The notes under the pieces are model-generated. The model searched no databases and was not told the origin of the DNA. It saw only the letters and a program-made list of their open reading frames with translations. Made by a program: the position numbers and the translations under genes. Shown here piece after piece: positions 1 to 6,745 of a stretch of 7,325 nucleotides of DNA; positions within the stretch are counted from its first letter, which is position 1, and each line of letters begins with the position of its first letter. Source of the stretch: Gemmatimonadota bacterium (GTDB lineage Bacteria; Gemmatimonadota; Gemmatimonadetes; Gemmatimonadales; Gemmatimonadaceae); NCBI GenBank assembly GCA_003222065.1, contig QHUV01000410.1, positions 1-7,325 of the forward strand, read 5' to 3'.

Positions 1-2243
1 CAGTACTCATTGGTCGACGTATAGATGGTCGAGACCTGTCGCTGGCCGAAGGCGTCGTACAGCGTGTTCTCGATTTCCATCGCCGACACGCCGAGCTGGC
101 CCGCCGTCTCCCGGTCGATCGCCACCGTGACTTGCGGATTCTCGATCAGCAAGTCGCTCGTCACGTCGGTAAGCGCCGGCTCCTGACGGAGGCGCGTCTC
201 CAGCTCGCGGGCGGCCGCATCGAGCGTATTGATGTCGCCGCTCTGCAGCGTGTACTGGTACAGGCTCTTCGATGCCAGCCCGCCGATCGAGATCGCCGGC
301 GGGTTCTGAATGAAGACGGCGATGTCGGGCACGCCCTGCACCGCCTTCGTCAGGTCGCGGGCGATGTCGTCCGCGCTGCGTTTGCGCTCGTCGATCGGCT
401 TGAGATCGATCGTGAGCTGTCCCTGGTTCGCCGCCGCCGTCGTCCCCACCGAGGATGTCACGGAACGCACATCCGGGTCGCGCGCGACCACCGTCGCCAC
501 GTCGCGCTCGTGCGCGACGAGCGCATCGAACGAGACGCCCTCCGCCGCTTCCGTCGTCGCCAATAGTTGGCCGGTGTCGTCAGTCGGGAAGAGGCCCTTC
601 GGGGTCGACCAGAAGAGCCACGCCGTCGCGACGAGAATCACCAGTGAGAAGACGAGCGTCGTCGGCCGGCGCGCCATCACCCACACCAGGCTCCGCTCGT
701 AGACGCCCAACGTCCGCTCGTAAAGGCGCTCGGACGCTTGATACATCCGGCCATGCTCCCGGCCGTGGTCCGAGCGCAAGAAGCGGCTCGAGAGCATCGG
801 CGTCAGGGTCAATGAGACAAAGCCTGAGACGAGAATGGCGACGCCGATGGTCACGGCAAACTCATGAAACAGCTTGCCGATGATGCCGCCCATGAAGAGA
901 AAGGGTATGAAGACGGCCGCCAATGACAACGTCATCGACAAAATAGTGAAGCCCACTTCCGCCGCACCATCAATTGCCGCCTCCATGCGCGGCTTGCCCA
1001 TTTCCAGGTGCCTAACGATGTTCTCGAGCATGACGATCGCATCATCCACTACGAACCCGACGGCCAACGTCAGCGCCATTAATGAAAGGTTGTCGAGGCT
1101 GTAATGCAGCAAATACATGACAGAAAACGTTCCGATGATCGACATCGGCAGCGCCAAGCTCGGAATCACGGTTGCCGAAATGTTCCGCAGGAACAAGAAG
1201 ATGACGAGGACGACGAGGACGAGCGTGAGCTCCAACGTGAACGTCACGTCCTTGACGGACGCTTCGATGGTGGCCGACCGGTCGTAGAGCGTCGACACGC
1301 GCACGGACGGAGGAATCTCCGTTTCCAGCTTGGTCAACGCGGTCTTGACGCGATTCGCGACGTCGACCGTGTTCGTTCCCGGCTGGCGTTGGATCGCGAG
1401 CACGATCGACCGCGTGCCGTCGTACCAACTCGCCGTCTTGTTGTTCTGGACGTCGTCGGTGATCCGCCCGAGCTCACTCAGGTGGACGGGAGCGCCGTTC
1501 CTGTAGGCGACGATCACGTCGCGAAAGGCGCCGGCGTTGTCGAGCTGCCCCGTTGCCTGCACGGTGAGCGCGGTCTTCGGCCCCCAGAGCACTCCCGTCG
1601 GCATGTTGACGTTCTGGTTCGTCACCGCCGTCGCCACGTCCTCGAGGGCGATGCCGCGCGTCGCCAGCTGCGACGGATCGAGCTGAATGCGCACCGCGTA
1701 CTTCTGCGCCCCGTACACCAGCACCTGTGCGACGCCGCCGACCATCGACAGTCGCTGCGCGAGCGTCGTCTCGCCAAATTCGTCGAGCGTCGACAACGGC
1801 ACTTCGTTCGACGTCAGCGCCAAGGTAAGAATCGGCGCGTCGGCGGGATTCGTCTTTTGATACGACGGCGGAATGATGCCCTGCGGAAGCTGACGGATCG
1901 TTTGTGCGATCGCCGCCTGCACGTCCTGCGCGGCCGCATCGATGTTCCGGTCGAGCGCGAACTGAATGACGATCTGCGTCTGCCCGAGGCTCGACGTCGA
2001 CGTCATGTTGTCGATGCCGGCGATCGTCGAGAACGCTTTCTCGAGCGGCGTCGCGACCGTCGCCGCCATGGTCTGTGGACTCGTCCCCGGCAGGGTCGCG
2101 CTGACCGTGATCGTCGGGAAGTCGACGTTAGGCAGGTCGGATACGGCGAGCCGCCGATAGGCGACGATGCCGAATACCAGAATCCCAATCATGACCAGTG
2201 TCGTCATGACGGGGCGTTTTATGAAGACCGTAGTGAGGTTCAT
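1..2243 (-). CDS. RND multidrug efflux permease 2, HAE1 family (C-terminus beyond window)
   Basis: Inner-membrane proton-driven drug exporter, expected to work as a trimer with the adaptor at 5276-6589 and an outer-membrane channel not seen here. The frame is open for 747 codons from ATG 2243-2241 to the window edge, about 70% of a usual ~1,040-residue permease. The N-terminus MNLTTVFIKRPVMTTLVMIG is the amphipathic start plus TM1. The first porter loop (about 30-330) is followed by TM2-TM6 (about 335-490). TM4 holds the proton-relay pair D400-D401 in GFVVDDAIVMLENI. TM7 is near 524-546, followed by STPKGLFPTDDTG (546-558) and the second porter loop with QNPPAISIGG. The essential Lys/Arg of TM10/TM11 would lie off the window. 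The start aligns residue for residue with permease 1, and identity over the first 100 residues is about three quarters. The ribosome site is weak (AGG about 12 nt upstream). It is similar to MdtB/MdtC, but substrates cannot be predicted. Confidence 0.93.
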   Translation of the reverse strand, partial: MNLTTVFIKRPVMTTLVMIGILVFGIVAYRRLAVSDLPNVDFPTITVSATLPGTSPQTMAATVATPLEKAFSTIAGIDNMTSTSSLGQTQIVIQFALDRNIDAAAQDVQAAIAQTIRQLPQGIIPPSYQKTNPADAPILTLALTSNEVPLSTLDEFGETTLAQRLSMVGGVAQVLVYGAQKYAVRIQLDPSQLATRGIALEDVATAVTNQNVNMPTGVLWGPKTALTVQATGQLDNAGAFRDVIVAYRNGAPVHLSELGRITDDVQNNKTASWYDGTRSIVLAIQRQPGTNTVDVANRVKTALTKLETEIPPSVRVSTLYDRSATIEASVKDVTFTLELTLVLVVLVIFLFLRNISATVIPSLALPMSIIGTFSVMYLLHYSLDNLSLMALTLAVGFVVDDAIVMLENIVRHLEMGKPRMEAAIDGAAEVGFTILSMTLSLAAVFIPFLFMGGIIGKLFHEFAVTIGVAILVSGFVSLTLTPMLSSRFLRSDHGREHGRMYQASERLYERTLGVYERSLVWVMARRPTTLVFSLVILVATAWLFWSTPKGLFPTDDTGQLLATTEAAEGVSFDALVAHERDVATVVARDPDVRSVTSSVGTTAAANQGQLTIDLKPIDERKRSADDIARDLTKAVQGVPDIAVFIQNPPAISIGGLASKSLYQYTLQSGDINTLDAAARELETRLRQEPALTDVTSDLLIENPQVTVAIDRETAGQLGVSAMEIENTLYDAFGQRQVSTIYTSTNEY

Positions 2244-2260
2244 CTCAACTCAAACCTGCT

Positions 2261-2354
2261 TGTCATCCCGAGGAGCGGAGCGCTAGCGACGCGACGAGGG
2301 ATCTGCACTTCTGGAACGCGAAAGTGCAGATCCCTCGCTCCGCTCGGGATGACA
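2261..2354. repeat. Large imperfect palindromic repeat / hairpin between the two permease genes
   Basis: The outer arms are TGTCATCCCGAG (2261-2272) and its exact complement (2343-2354). The inner 16-bp arms are 2295-2310 and 2322-2337, around an 11-nt loop (2311-2321). The right arm is a continuous 33-nt reverse complement of the left, except that the left carries 3 extra bases (about 2273-2275) and about 14 extra bases (about 2281-2294). It begins 8 nt after the permease 1 stop and ends 17 nt before the permease 2 start, so it fills almost the whole gap. Repeats with this TGTCATCCCGAG...GAGGGATCT character are, from memory, dispersed in several GC-rich environmental phyla (REP- or MITE-like). 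There is no T-tract, so it is not a classical intrinsic terminator. It could stabilise mRNA ends or reduce readthrough into permease 2. Confidence 0.85.
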
Positions 2355-2362
2355 TTCATGGT

Positions 2363-3745
2363 TTAGTCTGCGCCCACGGGCGCGAGCTCCACGCGGCGGC
2401 CACGACGGCGCAGACCGCGGCCCGCCCAATCCTGCAACTCGTCCAGGTACGTGTAAAACACCGGCGTGACGTACAGCGTCACGATCTGCGAGAACGCCAG
2501 TCCGCCAACCACCGCGATGCCTAACGGGCGACGCGACGCGGCGCTGGCGCCGACGCCAATCGCGATCGGCAGCGTGCCCGCGATCGCCGACACCGTCGTC
2601 ATCATGATCGGCCGGAAGCGGACGCTCGCCGCTTCGACGATCGCCTTCGCCGGCGAGACGCCCTCGGCCCGCTCCCGCGCGATCGCGAAGTCGATCATCA
2701 TGATCGCGTTCTTCTTCACGATCCCGATCAACATGACGATCCCCACGTAGCCGTAGACCCCGAGCTCAAGGTGCGCCACCCACAAAGCGAACAGCGCCCC
2801 GAACGCCGCGAACGGCAACCCGGTCAGGATCGTGATCGGATGTACAAAACTCTCATAGAGGACGCCAAGGATGATGTAGATCACGAACACCGTGATCAGC
2901 AGCAACAGTCCCATCCCCTGCTGCGAGGCCTCGAACGCCTGTGCCTGGCCAGAGAAGCCCGTCATGATCGATGCCGGAAGGTCCTGCCGCGCCAGCCGGT
3001 TCACGCGATCGACGGCGGCGCCGAGTGAGACGTTAGGCGCGAGGTTGAAGGATAACGTTACGGACGCCATCTGCCCCGAATGGGCGACGCTGAGCGGCCC
3101 CGTCGTCTGCTCGAAGTACGCGACGTCGGAGAGCGGTACCTGCCGTCCATTGGCGCCCGGCACATAAAACTGCTGCAACGCGCCGGCGTCGAGCTGCGCG
3201 TTCGGGACCGTCTCCATCACCACCCAGTACTCGTTGGTCGGCGTATAGATCGTCGAGATCTGTTGCTGGTTGTAGGCGTTCGCGAGAGCATTCTCGATCG
3301 CCTGTGGCGTCACACCTAACGACAGCGCCCGCGGCCGGTCGATGTGGATCGTGAGCAGCGGGCTTCGGTTGAGGAGGTCTGATGTCACGCCCGTCAGCAT
3401 CGGCTCCCGTTCCAGCAACGTCAGGAAGCGCGACGATTGCCGATATAAATCGGTGATGTCCGGACCACGCATCGTGAACTGATACTGGCTCTTCGCCGAT
3501 CGCCCGCCGATGCGAATCGCCGGCGGATTCTGCACGTAGAAGGCGAGGCCCGGAATACCCGACATCCGCCGCATCAGCTCATTGACGATCGCGTCGGCGC
3601 TCGGCCGCTGCCCTTGCGGCTTGAGCGTGAGGTTGAACTGCGCCTGATTGCTCGACCCCATGCCCCCGCCAACGTTCGCCGTGAACGAGGCGACGTTCGT
3701 GTCTCGCTCGAGCCGGCGCGCCGCGATCTGCTCGAGGCGCAGCAT
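2363..3745 (-). CDS. RND permease 1, C-terminal half without TM7 (orphan fragment)
   Basis: A 460-residue ORF in the same frame as the N-terminal half. It starts at the first available ATG (MLRLEQIAARRLERD), inside the second porter loop. It contains the rest of that loop (FYVQNPPAIRIGG, about 69-81; TIYTPTNEYW), then TM8-TM12 from about residue 275: VFVIYIILGVLYESF, the TM10 motif LIGIVKKNAIMMIDFA with the relay Lys, and SVRFRPIMMTT with the relay Arg before TM11. It ends in an Arg-rich tail and TAA (2365-2363). The best ribosome-site candidate, AGGGA, is 15 nt from the ATG, which is poor spacing. The ORF has no signal peptide and no TM7, so its porter loop would be left in the cytoplasm. 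Translation by reinitiation is conceivable, but a working product is unlikely. The hairpin at 2261-2354 follows directly. Confidence 0.75.
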   Translation of the reverse strand: MLRLEQIAARRLERDTNVASFTANVGGGMGSSNQAQFNLTLKPQGQRPSADAIVNELMRRMSGIPGLAFYVQNPPAIRIGGRSAKSQYQFTMRGPDITDLYRQSSRFLTLLEREPMLTGVTSDLLNRSPLLTIHIDRPRALSLGVTPQAIENALANAYNQQQISTIYTPTNEYWVVMETVPNAQLDAGALQQFYVPGANGRQVPLSDVAYFEQTTGPLSVAHSGQMASVTLSFNLAPNVSLGAAVDRVNRLARQDLPASIMTGFSGQAQAFEASQQGMGLLLLITVFVIYIILGVLYESFVHPITILTGLPFAAFGALFALWVAHLELGVYGYVGIVMLIGIVKKNAIMMIDFAIARERAEGVSPAKAIVEAASVRFRPIMMTTVSAIAGTLPIAIGVGASAASRRPLGIAVVGGLAFSQIVTLYVTPVFYTYLDELQDWAGRGLRRRGRRVELAPVGAD

Positions 3746-3769
3746 CTCCGGATACGACGTTCCCTGCGC

Positions 3770-5272
3770 CTACCAGCGGCCATGCGTCTCCGTCCCGTGC
3801 GGCTTGAGCAAGCGGCTGCACAGCATCGGCGTCAACGTCAACGACACGAGACCCGAAACGAGAATGGCGACCGCAATCGTAATCGCGAACTCTTTGAATA
3901 GCTGTCCAATGATGCCGCCCATGAACATCAGCGGAATAAAGACAGCGGCGAGCGAGAGGGTCATTGACAATATTGTAAACCCGACCTCTTGCGCTCCCTC
4001 GAGTGCTGCTTCCATCGGCGGACGCCCCATCTCGACGTGCCGGACGATGTTCTCCAGCATCACGATCGCGTCGTCGACGACGAATCCGACGGCGAGCGTC
4101 AGTGCCATCAAGGAGAGATTGTCGATGCTGAAGCCGAGCAGCTGCATGACGCTGAACGTGCCGATGATCGACATCGGCAGCGTCAGGGTCGGGATGACCG
4201 TCGCGACGATGTTGCGCAGAAAGAGGAAGATCACGAGGACGACCAGGACCAGCGCGACAACGAGCGAGAATTTCACGTCACTGACCGACTGTTCGATCGA
4301 CACCGAGCGATCGTACTGCACGCGCAGTTTGAGGGTCGGCGGCAGTCCCCGCTCGATCTCGGCGAGCGCCTTCTTCACCGCGCTCGCCACGGCAACGGTG
4401 TTCGTGCCCGGCTGTCGGTCCACCGCCAACCCAATCGAGCGCTCGCCGTCGTACCAGCTCGCCGTTTTATTGTTCTGAATGTCGTCCGTGACCGTGCCCA
4501 GATCGCCTAACCGCACCGCCGCGCCGTCTTTGTAGGCCACGATGAGCCGGCGGAACTCGTCGGCGTTGCTCATCTGCCCGGTCGCCTGCACGGTGAGCGT
4601 CCTGTTCGCTCCGTAGAGTACGCCCGTCGGCAACATGACGTTGTTCTGACGAATCGCGTTCGCAACCTGTGAGACGCCGATTCCGCGCGCCGCGAGCTGC
4701 TTCGGATCGAGCTGTACTCGCACGGCGTACTTCGCCGAGCCCCACACGCCGACGTCAGCGACGCCTTCGACGATGGACAATCGTTGGGCGATCGTCGTCT
4801 CCGCGTACTCGTCGAGCTGCGTCAACGGCAGTACGTTGGAGGTCAGCGCCAGAAAGAGAATGGGCGCCGACGACGGATTGCGCTTGCGCGCCGACGGCGG
4901 CAGCATGTTCGATGGCAGGTACGGCATCGTTTTCGAGATCGCCGCGTTCACGTCCTGCGCCGCCGACTCCAGATCGCGGTCGAGCGAGAACTGCAGCGTG
5001 ATGTTCGTCGAGCCCAAGCTGGAGTTCGACGTGATCTCGTCGATGCCGGCGATGGCCGAAAAGGCCTTCTCGAGCGGCGTCGCGACGGTGGCCGCCATCG
5101 TCTCCGGACTGGCTCCCGGCGAGTTCGCGCCGACACCGATCGTCGGGTAGTCCACCGTTGGCAGATCGCTCACCGGCAGCTGGCGATACGCGACGATGCC
5201 GAAGACGAGAATCCCGATCATGAGCAGCGTCGTCATGACCGGTCGCTTGATGAAGAGATTCGTTAGGCTCAC
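3770..5272 (-). CDS. RND permease 1, N-terminal half (TM1-TM6), truncated by TAG
   Basis: A 500-residue ORF covering the first half of an HAE1 RND permease. The start is GTG (5272-5270, MSLTNLFIKRP), three nt after the adaptor stop (TAG 5278-5276), with AAAGGG just upstream inside the adaptor gene, so translation is probably coupled. The overlapping ATG at 5274 is followed at once by TGA and is not usable. TM1 is about 12-30 and the porter loop, including TSNSSLGSTN (81-90), follows. TM2-TM6 span about 335-490, with the TM4 proton-relay aspartates D400-D401 in the motif GFVVDDAIVMLENI. The ORF ends at ...SRLLKPHGTETHGRW (500), about half the family length. On its own it lacks the second porter loop and the Lys/Arg half of the proton relay, so it should not transport. 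Identity to permease 2 is highest in the TM2-TM6 block. Confidence 0.85.
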   Translation of the reverse strand: MSLTNLFIKRPVMTTLLMIGILVFGIVAYRQLPVSDLPTVDYPTIGVGANSPGASPETMAATVATPLEKAFSAIAGIDEITSNSSLGSTNITLQFSLDRDLESAAQDVNAAISKTMPYLPSNMLPPSARKRNPSSAPILFLALTSNVLPLTQLDEYAETTIAQRLSIVEGVADVGVWGSAKYAVRVQLDPKQLAARGIGVSQVANAIRQNNVMLPTGVLYGANRTLTVQATGQMSNADEFRRLIVAYKDGAAVRLGDLGTVTDDIQNNKTASWYDGERSIGLAVDRQPGTNTVAVASAVKKALAEIERGLPPTLKLRVQYDRSVSIEQSVSDVKFSLVVALVLVVLVIFLFLRNIVATVIPTLTLPMSIIGTFSVMQLLGFSIDNLSLMALTLAVGFVVDDAIVMLENIVRHVEMGRPPMEAALEGAQEVGFTILSMTLSLAAVFIPLMFMGGIIGQLFKEFAITIAVAILVSGLVSLTLTPMLCSRLLKPHGTETHGRW

Positions 5273-5275
5273 ATG

Positions 5276-6589
5276 CTAGCCCTTTGCCCGCCGGCGCCCG
5301 CGGCCACCGACCGCCCCCGCCGCCGCGCCGCCACCCGCTGAATCGTTAGGCGAGCGGATCAGTACCCGCGCCCCCGGCGTGAGCCGCGACTGGCCGTCGG
5401 TCACCACGCGCGCTCCGTCGGCGAGACCACTGGCGACGATCGCGATCCCGCCCGCCGTCCGCTCGATCGCCACCGGCCGCTGCTTCGCCGTGTCGCCGTC
5501 CACCACATACACGTACGTGCCCCGTTGCCCCGTGACCACCGCCTGCGACGGCACGACGAGCGCGTTCTGCTCGATGAATAAGCGCAGCGTCGTCGCCGCG
5601 AACTGGCCGGCCCAGAGCGAGCCATTCGCGTTCGCAAACGTCGCCTTCAGCGTCACCGTCCCCGTCGTCGTGTCGACCGCGTTGTCGATGAAGCTCAGCG
5701 TTCCGAGCGCGGGTGACGTGCTCGCCGCCAGCGGTGGCGGGTCGTCCTGTTGCGCCCCTGAGCGTGCGCTCCCCGCTGGTGTCAATTGCGCCGGCGCGTC
5801 GACGGGCGCGCCCATCGTTGAATCGGCCAGGCTGGCGCCCGGCGCCGCACTGCCGGGCGTAGCGGTTACGGGCAAGCCGCCATGTGCACCGTACTGGAGA
5901 ATGAGCGGCAGTTGCGACGCGGGAACGGCAAAGCGGACCATGATGGGCCGCACCTGATTGATCGTCACCATGGCTGTCGCGCCATTCGCGTGCACGAGAT
6001 TGCCGACGCGAACGAGGAGACTGCCGGTCTTGCCGGAGATCGGCGCGCGGATCGTCGTGTTGTCGAGGTTGAATCTCGCGTTCGCGACCACCGCGCGGTC
6101 GGCGCGCACCACGGCATCAGAGGCCGCGGATGTCGCTTCGAACTGCTCGCCCTCTTCCTTCGTGACGTAGCGTTGCTCGACCAGCTTCGAGTAGCGGTTG
6201 ACTTCCTTCTTGGCGTTCGCCGCTGTCGCGCTGTCTCGCGAGAGCGTGGCCAGCGCCTGCTCGTACGCGTTTCGATACGGCCGTTCGTCGACCTGAAAGA
6301 GCGCCTGACCGCGCGTTACCTCCTGTCCCTCGTCGAAGAGCACCCTCGTAATGATCCCGTCGACCTGCGACGCAACTGACGCGGACTGAATCGGCGTCAC
6401 GATGCCGTTCGCGTCGAGCGTGTACGGAACGGGCGCGCGGCGCGCGGCCACGACCGCCACCGCAACTGCGGGACGCTGCGGCCTACTCTGTGGCGTCGAG
6501 CAAGAGACGAATGCCAGCGAGCAAACGGCCAACCCGATAGCATATGAATCCGCTCGCGGCGCACGCGCGCGAAAGGACAAGTCAGTCAT
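5276..6589 (-). CDS. Periplasmic adaptor (MFP/HlyD family) lipoprotein of RND efflux pump
   Basis: The adaptor subunit bridges the inner-membrane RND permease and an outer-membrane channel (MdtA/AcrA-like). I chose ATG 6589-6587 (MTDLSFRARAP), giving 437 residues. It places a lipoprotein signal at the N-terminus: a basic stretch, a hydrophobic core (about 17-28) and lipobox FVSC with Cys30. The upstream in-frame ATG at 6688 would add 33 residues unlike a leader and would run through a perfect palindrome. Visible domains are a lipoyl/barrel-sandwich half at about 62-102 (ASQVDGIITRVLFDEGQEV), an alpha-hairpin at 104-172, the second lipoyl half (TIRAPISGKTGSLLVRVGNLV, 179-199) and a beta-barrel with IDNAVDTTTGTVTLKATF (301-318) and LWAGQF (325-330). 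A membrane-proximal domain follows (LVVPSQAVV...YVYVVD). An unusual Pro/Ala/Ser-rich insertion at about 244-296 interrupts the barrel. It lies 3 nt before permease 1. Confidence 0.92.
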   Translation of the reverse strand: MTDLSFRARAPRADSYAIGLAVCSLAFVSCSTPQSRPQRPAVAVAVVAARRAPVPYTLDANGIVTPIQSASVASQVDGIITRVLFDEGQEVTRGQALFQVDERPYRNAYEQALATLSRDSATAANAKKEVNRYSKLVEQRYVTKEEGEQFEATSAASDAVVRADRAVVANARFNLDNTTIRAPISGKTGSLLVRVGNLVHANGATAMVTINQVRPIMVRFAVPASQLPLILQYGAHGGLPVTATPGSAAPGASLADSTMGAPVDAPAQLTPAGSARSGAQQDDPPPLAASTSPALGTLSFIDNAVDTTTGTVTLKATFANANGSLWAGQFAATTLRLFIEQNALVVPSQAVVTGQRGTYVYVVDGDTAKQRPVAIERTAGGIAIVASGLADGARVVTDGQSRLTPGARVLIRSPNDSAGGGAAAGAVGGRGRRRAKG

Positions 6590-6612
6590 TGGTTCCGAAG
6601 TGCACAGGGGAG

Positions 6613-6630
6613 CCGGAGCCATGGCTCCGG
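6613..6630. promoter_or_regulatory. Perfect 18-bp palindrome upstream of the efflux operon, operator candidate
   Basis: CCGGAGCCATGGCTCCGG reads identically on both strands. It lies 23 nt upstream of the adaptor ATG and just downstream of a -10-like TTATAC on the minus strand. Partial outer symmetry exists: TGCAC at 6601-6605 and GTGCA at 6630-6634, offset by a few bases. Position and symmetry suit a dimeric repressor site or a 5'-leader hairpin. No regulator gene is present in the window to pair it with, so the operator role is inference. Confidence 0.45.
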
Positions 6631-6641
6631 TGCATGTGAGG

Positions 6642-6647
6642 GTATAA
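6642..6647 (-). promoter_or_regulatory. Possible -10 hexamer for the adaptor-permease operon
   Basis: The minus strand reads TTATAC, close to the sigma-70 consensus TATAAT, in a GC-rich background. It lies about 53 nt before the adaptor start and directly ahead of the 18-bp palindrome. No convincing -35 hexamer is found 16-19 nt upstream. A short AT-rich patch (about 6681-6700, containing the palindrome AAGAATTCTT) and a 5-bp inverted repeat (TTCGG-AAC-CCGAA, 6668-6680) lie further upstream and might bind an activator. Confidence 0.22.
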
Positions 6648-6726
6648 CGCATTGCTCGGGGCGGCCGTTCGGAACCCGAAACAAACATTAAGAATTCTTT
6701 GCGCGGCCGCGAGGAAGGACCTGGCG

Positions 6727-6745
6727 ATCACTCTCCGAGAGTGAT
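6727..6745 (-). terminator. Hairpin at the end of the VOC gene, possible weak terminator
   Basis: ATCACTCT, loop CCG, AGAGTGAT: a perfect 8-bp stem whose first base on the minus strand falls within the VOC stop codon TAA (6747-6745). The following minus-strand sequence (CGCCAGGTCC...) has no T-run, so intrinsic termination would be inefficient. It may be a 3'-end stabiliser or a protein-binding site instead. It separates the VOC gene from the efflux operon. Confidence 0.4.

Larger units (their letters stand above)
2363..5272 (-). pseudogene. RND multidrug efflux permease 1, disrupted (internal deletion plus in-frame stop)
   Basis: This is one HAE1 permease reading frame broken near its middle. 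Both parts are in the same frame, separated by TAG at 3772-3770 and eight sense codons before the next ATG. Aligned with permease 2 in this window, codon 500 matches codon 500. The codon after the stop (A of AQGTSYPEM) matches permease 2 codon 567 (A of AEGVSFDAL). About 65 codons are therefore missing: the linker after TM6, all of TM7 and the conserved PKGLFP...DTG...TEA stretch at the start of the second porter loop. The stop is readily explained as TA from a Tyr codon joined to the final G of the codon before AQG. Both flanks keep normal permease sequence, which suggests a recent event, an assembly error or a local population variant. A full-length pump cannot be made from the sequence as given. 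Confidence 0.8.

Noticed and set aside
2261..2354. Classical rho-independent terminator after permease 1
   Set aside because: The stem is very long with bulges and there is no T-run on either side. A palindromic repeat explains it better, although partial termination is possible.
1104..2366. Long plus-strand ORF (420 residues) opposite permease 2
   Set aside because: It is Arg/His/Asp-rich antisense of a clear RND permease and ends inside the hairpin repeat. It has no recognisable domain and is a GC-rich shadow frame.
3648..4478. Plus-strand ORF of 276 residues opposite permease 1, and similar ones at 3989-4510 and 5379-5957
   Set aside because: All lie antisense to well-supported conserved coding sequence, show no family motifs and have composition typical of shadow frames.
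3745..5272. A natural split RND permease made of two working half-proteins
   Set aside because: The halves do not meet at a domain boundary. TM7 and part of the porter loop are absent, the C-half has no export signal and its start lacks a well-spaced ribosome site.
6590..6688. Adaptor start at ATG 6688
   Set aside because: The added 33 residues do not look like a signal sequence and push the lipobox Cys to about residue 63. The extension overlaps the putative promoter and the 18-bp palindrome.
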